From: Ananas comosus
Lineage: Eukaryota; Streptophyta; Magnoliopsida; Poales; Bromeliaceae
Assembly (NCBI RefSeq): GCF_001540865.1
Contig: NC_033638.1
Coordinates: forward strand, 828,726 to 892,725
Direction of reading: 5' to 3'
DNA: 64,000 nt
Positions 57,201-64,000 of this stretch are shown piece by piece. The notes beneath the pieces are model-generated. The model made no database searches and was not told the origin of the DNA. It saw nothing but the letters and a program-made list of their open reading frames with translations. The translations under genes were made by a program, and so were the position numbers. Position 1 is the first letter of the stretch; each line of letters starts with the position of its first letter.

Positions 57201-60200
57201 CATATTGATTCGTTTGCAAGCTTTGACTGTAGGAGTTTTCATTTTTCCTCTCTTACTCTTGCTTTTAGGCTTCTGAAGATGCCAAAAGAATTGTTGACGA
57301 AGAAAGAGTCAATGCCCGTATTGAGATTGAAAGTGCTAGGGCAGCAGTGCAAAGAGTACAACAAGCCCTTCATGAGCACGAAGAATTATCTCGAAGAACA
57401 GAGAAGCAGGTGCCAATGAAGTGTTGACTTACGATGTTATATAATTGCTTTCAAACTAGTATTCAGTAATATATTCTCTTCTTTCTATTTGATAACAAAT
57501 TAAGATGCTAGTGTGCATTCTCTACATTACATACCTTCAAAATCTTACATGGAACTGCTCTTAATGTTCTGTAAATTTAGTATGGGAATGATTTTCATTT
57601 TAGAAGCATTATTTCTCTTTCCAATTTTCTTGTCATTGCTATTGAAATTTGAATTTCATAATTGCAGGAAAATAACTAAGATTCCTAACTTGCTAAATTC
57701 AATTACAGACCAAGAAGCAGGAACGAGATCAAAGAAATGGACTGTTCTCTCAGTTCAATAATGTAGTTCACTAACATGTCACAATGGCCTTGTTTGGCCC
57801 AGCTTGCGGGCTGCACTGCTCATCTACTTGGGGAAGCTCCGATTCGGAGCTTCTCCAAAAATGCCTGGATGTGTGGGTGAGGCCAAACAGCTACAATATA
57901 AGATGTTTTTCAAGCACAACAGCTGTAATTGTATTACATAGACAAATCAAGTTAATAATATATAATTTACTAATATAACGGAACTGACCAATTTGTTTTA
58001 TATAGCCTAATTGCAATAGAACATAGTATAACCTCTGTATAGTAAAATACAAACACAGCGTACAAAAAGCTTATCAAAATTATTGTTATTATGGCATCTT
58101 CTCTTTACTGCATTTTCTAATAGTTTGGTTCTTACTTGTCCTCAGTCATTGAGATACTACTAGGCTACTGTTAATTAACTAACAGCTTAGTTCATGGTGT
58201 TCTTAATAATTTAATCTATAACAGTAGCTTGCCATGTCAATCAAATGAAATTGTGCTTGACATTATTAACTTTAATATATTATGAGAACTTTCTTTTTGT
58301 TTTGCTTTTCAACAGTCAACAATATACTTATTATGTTACTACTGATTCTAAATAATCACTTGCATTCCGCGTCAAATTTTGATAGCTAGTAGTGAAGCTG
58401 AAACTCTCTTTTTGTGGAATTGTATTCTATCTCTATGTGATTTCAAAGGATGTGCAAGAACTCAAGACAGAAGTTCAGGCGGCCCGAAGAATCAAAATGC
58501 TTCATTATCGCAGCAAGGTAGGATTTATAACTCTTAGATGAATACTTCTATATACAAAAATCATCCTGTCGCCTTAGCTGGTTATTTTCAGAAATTGTTG
58601 TCCGTCTTTCTCAGACCATTCTTGGACATGCATATTTGGAGTTGTACTTGCTTCATTTCAGTGACTTATTTTTTTGTGTTTTCGAAATATTAGTAAGACT
58701 TCAAGTCTGATTTCAGATGTGCTTAGGTGATTGTTCGTATATTTTTTATTCTCAATTTGATAGTGGAACACCTTTACAGGTGATGGACATGGAAAATGAG
58801 ATTCAAGTACTACGGGCTCAGTTTGCTGAGAAGGCTTCACTTTCTGTCCAGCTTCGCAAAGAGGTATACTCTGCCAAAATTTCAGTTTGCTTTTTTCACT
58901 TTTCTACATTTAGATTTGATGTTCTGTTTTTCTCAAAATTTATTTTGAATGGCATGCTTTTGTACAAAGAATTTTCTTTGTAAATCTTTTTCGCTTTTCC
59001 TTTCCGCAGCTCACAATGCGCAAGAGTCCCAAGGAGAACAAGGATCGCATATATGAGTTGGAGGGTCTCGAAAGTTTAGGCTCGTGCTTGCATATTATTC
59101 GTCGGACTAATACTGCTCCAAACGTATCTGATTGTTTAATCCAATGGTACCGTATACAGCCTGTGGGAAGCAAGATAGAGTTAATTTCAGGTAGATAAGT
59201 CATGTTCATTTGTTTGTCATTTCTAACCATGAATGCTTAATTATCTGAATTAGTTCGATTATTCTTTTTGATGTCTTTAGTAATTTAGTAGTCTCCACTG
59301 TTTTGGAAACTATACTCTTAGGCCTTTTTCACCATGTTTTCAGACCCTGATTATTTTGATCTTGATTGGGTTGATGATGCTTTTTCCCTTCTCTGCTTCA
59401 AAATGTGAGCCAGTGGAATCGAAAGCCCTTGCACCTACCTGTCATTTTTTTTATTTAGAGTGGTATCACTTCTGTTCAGACCAACCTTGGAATAAAATAA
59501 GTATAAACAAGACCAATCTTTTGTGTTTTTACTTTTTATTATATTTTTGTGGTATCTGCTTTGTTTAAACTTTGATTTCCATATTAGATCATTTTCAGCT
59601 TTCATTTCTTTCATCTTTTGTCATTTTTGTCATCTATCCTGCTTGTTTTCTTGCTTCATCAAGGATGGCAATTTCACTTACTGATTTGTCTTTCTGACAT
59701 AAATATCATCTGATAGTCTTAATTGATATGATTGTTTTGTGTATATACTAAGTTTGTTGTACTAAATAATAGTTTGCAACTCTGTTTATTTGACCTATCT
59801 TTGTTAAGCAATTAATATCTCAGGGGCTACTAAACCGGTATATGCTCCAGAACCGTTTGACGTTGGGCGATTCCTGCAGGCTGAAATAACTTTCGGTGAT
59901 GACAGTGTAACAGTGAAGACTGCTGGCCCAATAGATCCTGGTATTCTTCCTCTTCTTTGCTGGTGTAATCTTATTTATTGTCATTTTACCAAAACCGTAG
60001 TGACTTTGGTTTGCAAACAGCTGCAGGGTTGGGAAGTTACGTAGAAGAACTTGTTCGGAAACCTGAAACTGAGTTCAATGTATGCTTTCTTCCTCTTTTT
60101 CTGTTACTCGATTAAAGTGTATGTCATATGATTTCATTGTCAGTATAATATATGCTCTTAGTAATGATGATTCTCATAAAAGCAGGAATGTGGTAATTGG

Positions 60201-60758
60201 TTTTATGAGGAAATAAAAGAGAAAAAGGAATGTAGCGAGTGGTTTTACGATAGTGTACCAACTCCATCCACTATGTGCTGGAGGGAATGATCATTTCAAA
60301 ATTTATTATGCTATAAATTTTTGGGGGGAATTTTTAAATTGTCGTTACTTCCATTGCAGGTTGTTGTTGTTCAAGAGAATGGGAATGATTGTGATGTAGA
60401 TCCCATTCACGTCCTTAATATTGGAAGGCTGAGAATGAAACTTAGTAGAGGAAAGGCGGTTGTTGCAAAGGAATTCTATTCCTCATCGATGCAGGTATTA
60501 CCCTCTCTTCTAATACAAAATCATTGTGGTCTGCGGTTTTATGAGGATGATTAGAAACCTGCTTTGTGAAGGACTAGTTATGTTTATCACAAAGCCTTAA
60601 CTTACGAATCTCTTTAAGTTTCAACCTTCTTTGTTTTTCTACTCGTGCTTTCCTTTCCTCTACCATATTACATGAATGAGTCTCATGCATCATTTGGTTT
60701 CACAGCATTCATTGCCAGTTTAATTTCATTTGTTTGTTTATCTTAAAGTATCATTGAG

Positions 60759-60798
<40 letters not shown>

Positions 60799-62216
60799 GT
60801 CTCCTCTGCTTCGTCATTTTGCTCAACTTCCTTTTGCCTGCTACATCTTTTATCCCGAATCGATATTTTAACATTCACACGATATATCTTCAGCAACGAT
60901 TATTATCAAATTGGTAGAAATATAGTTTCATAGCCTTACTATAGTTGATATATCTACTCATTCAATTGTTGTCTTCTTCACAAATCATTTGAATCCCATT
61001 TTAGCATGTCCCAGCGTTTTCCTTGGCTACATTTCAGACATAATTGAATAGGCTGGCAAAATTTATTACAGTGCTGGTAAATTTCTCTTTTTTCAACCCT
61101 AATTGCTGCTCATTTGAGTTTGTCATGAAATCATTATTTCATTTCCCTCAGGATATGTATGGATCTTTTATCTTGCTGTTCTAATACTGTTATTTGAAGA
61201 ACTCAGACACCTTCCTGAAATTTTGGGTACTTTCTTTCCATGTAAAAGAGCCCCAAAAATAACTTTTCAACAGTTTCCTCAGGCCATAAATTTCTCCCTT
61301 TTATAAAACTCGAACAAAACACGCTCACATAATGGGAGGTCTCTTTGTGGATTTTCCCTTTTCCTTCTCTTGCAAACCCACAATGATGCCCAGAATATGA
61401 TTTTCCTTCTTTTTTTTTTTTTTGCCAAACCAAACATCAGGTGTCGTATTCGTTTTCTTGGAAAATCTTTTTACCTTGAAAATTGTTTTCCAGAATTTGC
61501 ATGAAACTAAACAAGGATCATGCTAATAGGTTCGTATAGAATGGAGATAGAGCACTCCGCTGTCAGAAGCTTGGATTATTTAAAAAAAAAAAAGAAAATC
61601 TAACTTGATCATTTCCTGTGGCTAATATTCAGCTATGTGGTGCTCGAGGCGGTGGAAATGCTGCAGCTCAGACGCTCTTCTGGCGGCCTAAGAAAGGCCT
61701 TCACTTAACCTTAGCCTTTGAGTCAGTGAGAGAACGGAATGCGGCGATCATGCTGGCTCGGAGGTTCGCCATCGATTGCAATGTACGCACTTGTCAGAGA
61801 ACTAGATACCCTTTATTCTTTATTGGTTAAAGATGTAGGGAGACGCTCTCGACTATAACCCGTTTTGAAATACTGGTCGATTAGCTATCAACGGTTAATA
61901 ACCAATGAAATTACTACGAAATTAAGTCAAAAGAATCGGAAGTTGAGGTGGTGTAAATCAAAAGCTCAAAATAAGAACTCTTTCTTACCTTCTTTAGTTC
62001 AATTCCATGTGCATTAATACTGTTCTCCATCTCATATGTATTTTGAACTGCAGAAGCTAATTTAGCCTAAGTTATTATCACATCAATTTTTGTTCAAGAG
62101 ATTTCGTAATTTCATAATCATTTCTCTATGCCATCTCTACTCATTGCTTTTTTTTTTTTTTTTGGTTAATACCACAGATCATGCTTGCTGGGCCAGGTGA
62201 CAGGACTACAGGGTGA
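54220..62216 (+). CDS. Stomatal closure-related actin-binding protein (SCAB1-like)
   Basis: Binds, bundles and stabilises actin filaments; Arabidopsis SCAB1 is needed for normal stomatal closure. Exons: 54220-54501, 54610-54738, 55280-55372, 57269-57409, 58449-58517, 58780-58863, 59010-59190, 59824-59940, 60021-60079, 60360-60494, 61633-61782, 62178-62216; all GT-AG, phases agree, 492 residues, near the family length (about 496). Seen: N-terminal actin-binding segment (MTRVARDYGDKLHNEA..., FPNYKIG), a long coiled coil (about 75-265; LRGRVVSKNRDELESSIS, EERVNARIEIESARAAVQRV), then the fused Ig-PH part (about 285-490; ELEGLESLGSCLHIIRR, VYAPEPFDVGRFLQAEI, ERNAAIMLARRFAIDCN). The first ATG is the family start. 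Intron 3 (1.9 kb) is the largest. No lesions; likely functional. Confidence 0.95.
55373..57268 (+). other. Intron 3 of the SCAB1-like gene
   Basis: Longest intron of the gene, bordered by CTG|GTATTG and TTTTAG|GCT. Holds a short direct repeat ('gttggacatgatttctaaac', about 56898-56957) and no recognisable gene; ORFs at 55451, 55500 and 55798 are without domains. Confidence 0.75.
60755..60795. repeat. (CT)n microsatellite in intron 10
   Basis: About 20 CT repeats within the intron between the exons ending at 60494 and starting at 61633. Confidence 0.9.
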
Positions 62217-62580
62217 AGTTGATTTGATTTTATCATAGTGTGAGAATGTTAAATTTTATGTTAATTTTTTTTTTCTCTTTTAATATGTAGATTTGTGTGG
62301 GTGCTAGTGAGGAAAGTTGAGTAGAATTTGTATCATTTCTTCTTTTTTTTTTTCCCCCTGTTTTCAAGTGGTGAGCAGCATCAAGGCATCATTTTATTCG
62401 CCTTGTTGTTTAGGTAATTGTATCAGTTTGTGTTTGTTTTCTTTGCGCAAGGAGCTTGTTGTGAAAGTGCAGAGATGTGAGATTGATAACATTTTCTGGA
62501 TTTATACGGATTCGAATTTGAATTGTTTTTCAGTGGCTTTGATGTTCTAATGAAAGTTTCCTTTTTCTATTTATTGTTGT
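62217..62580 (+). other. Likely 3' UTR of SCAB1-like gene
   Basis: Directly follows the TGA. T-rich with 'ttgt' runs. No canonical AATAAA is evident; AT-rich positions around 62520-62575 are candidates for the poly(A) site. Ends are inferred. Confidence 0.4.
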
Positions 62581-62846
62581 TACACTTCTGGTTGGTCATG
62601 TTCATGTTTCTGCTCAAATTTGTGGAGTAATTTTCATGATAACAGTAAATTTGCAATGGATTGCAAAGCTTTTGCAATTCATCCTAGGGAGCAGGGAAAA
62701 AAAAAACGCCTAGAAAGGAGTACTCTTATTAACCCTAATGTGTTGGATTTGTGCAGTGAAATGTATCTCTCATTTGTTCAATTCAAATTGAGAAAACAGA
62801 CAGGGAAAATCACATTGCATGTGAAATTTAACACTGTCTTGCTGCA

Positions 62847-63448
62847 TGTAGATTATAAACGCTAACCAACTATTCCAAAAACAAATGCGGATAGAAATAA
62901 CGCATCTATTACACTTAAAGATTCAGTCGTTATGTTTCGTGGGCTTCAATCTGACTCAACTTATCTGGACGTTAGATCTATTATTGAATCTCTTACCGTT
63001 AAGTTTATTGTGGCTCGTGGCTCCATTCAATTTATTAATTTTCTGAGCCTATTGTCATAGAACATGAAGATAGACCTATTTTAACTAATAATAAATAGCT
63101 AACAATCCCTCTCCAATATATGCGCCAGTATGTGGGAATCAAACTTGCGCCACTGGTTCTGATACCACTTGTGAATCGTAAGTGCTAATTTACAATCCCA
63201 AAAATATGTGATGATAACAAGAACATACTCATTACACTTAAAGGCTCAATTACAACACTTCACGGGTTTCGACCTGATACAACTCACCTAAATACTAGCT
63301 TTATTATTGGATCTTTTGTCGTTAATCTATTATGCACCAGAGTCCCAGTCAAATTATTAGACTCACCTAATCCAACTTATTAATTTTCTAAACCTATTGT
63401 CATATGATAGAAATTGAAATTACTTTAGCCAATAATAAATAGCCAACA
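62847..63448 (-). mobile_element. Very compact TRIM retrotransposon
   Basis: Two diverged direct repeats, 62847-63104 and 63170-63448 (258 and 279 bases), begin tgta/tgtg and end caaca. The 65-base middle holds, on the minus strand, a primer-binding site TGGTATCAGAACCA (63167-63154) next to the right repeat and a purine tract (inverted ccctctcc, 63107-63114) next to the left repeat. So the whole element is LTR, PBS, about 40 bases, PPT, LTR. LTR divergence points to an old insertion. The flanks ctgca and ccgcc match at only three of five positions. Confidence 0.75.
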
Positions 63449-64000
63449 CCGCCTTTTTCTCCTAACCCTAGGACCAAGCTCTTTTTAAGCATACCTATCA
63501 TATTTTTATGATTTAAGAACAAAATCATCATATTTAGCCTCTCTCCGTCAGAATTTCTATTTATTTTTTATATTTCATGCCGCAAATACTTAAAAAAAAA
63601 ATAAAAATATATTAAAAATTTACTTTTTTTCTTGTAAAATAAAAGTAATTTGATCATTTCTGTCTTTCCATTAACATCATAATCCCTAGAAATATTTTTT
63701 AAATTTTAAGAGAACAAAATATATGTTTTTGAAAGTAAAAAAAAAAAAAAGGGAAAAAGCAGATACTTGTAGTAAAATTTTCTATATTTTAACTTCTTTT
63801 TTTCTTTTTTTTTTAATTCCTCACCCTTTTGTTGCCCATTTGCATAAAACCCACCACCAACCCTGAAAGTATGGTGATCCCAAAAGGTGAAATATCAGCC
63901 TAAGGTAGCAAACAACAAGGCAAAAAAAAAGAAAAAGAAAAAAGAGTAATTTGTGAGATAATTAAGGATATTTATTCATTATAAATCTCCTTTAATTCCT
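63449..64000. other. Intergenic, AT-rich
   Basis: Contains another trace of the AT-rich MITE-like repeat seen near 1-240 and 4800-4990 ('aacatcataatccctagaaa', then poly(A)). No gene seen. Confidence 0.4.

Overview
The window looks like a nuclear chromosome segment from a monocot plant, probably a commelinid. It has AT-rich intergenic DNA, long introns with GT-AG borders, a very GC-rich 5' exon that drops to moderate GC later in the gene (27.0-32.2 kb), and dense MITEs, TRIMs, SINEs, Helitrons and MULEs. Pineapple (Ananas) would fit, but the species cannot be fixed from sequence alone. Single N bases at 4574 and 9463 and an 18-N run at 21335-21352 mark assembly joins, and two of the joins sit at suspicious duplications.

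Three host genes are well supported and were assembled exon by exon here. (1) Minus strand, 13834-18807: an eight-exon METTL21-type (Methyltransf_16) SAM-dependent methyltransferase of about 240 residues. It contains a GC-AG intron and a short intron with a perfect U12 AT-type 5' splice site. (2) Plus strand, 27002-32230: a three-exon HIRAN-SNF2-RING-helicase protein of 858 residues (SMARCA3-like/RAD5 group). (3) Plus strand, 54220-62216: a twelve-exon stomatal closure-related actin-binding protein (SCAB1-like) of 492 residues, with a promoter carrying several ABRE/G-box cores.

The rest is accessory DNA. Region 1-13 kb holds two TRIM retrotransposons of one family in opposite orientation, several PIF/Harbinger-like MITEs, SINEs, and a tandem duplication (7634-9462 and 9464-11697) in which each copy carries a different later insertion. 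Region 18.97-20.07 kb is a nested pair of non-autonomous MULE-like elements. Region 20.23-26.04 kb is a head-to-tail run of three Helitron-like units with GC-rich captured gene pieces, including a spliced two-exon fragment of a DUF455 gene. Region 35.28-44.97 kb is a giant inverted duplication of a MULE that encodes a MuDR-type transposase and a plant-mobile-domain protein. Its ends carry arrays of short palindromes that are shared with the MULE-like elements at 19 kb. Region 45-52.4 kb is MITE- and SINE-rich, and 62.85-63.45 kb is a very compact TRIM just behind the SCAB1-like gene.

The three host genes do not form a pathway: protein methylation, DNA repair/chromatin remodelling and actin dynamics in guard cells. 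The strongest items for follow-up are the MULE-PMD palindrome with its terminal palindrome arrays, the Helitron array with a covarying 3' hairpin, the rare introns in the methyltransferase gene, and the reciprocal insertions in the tandem duplication.
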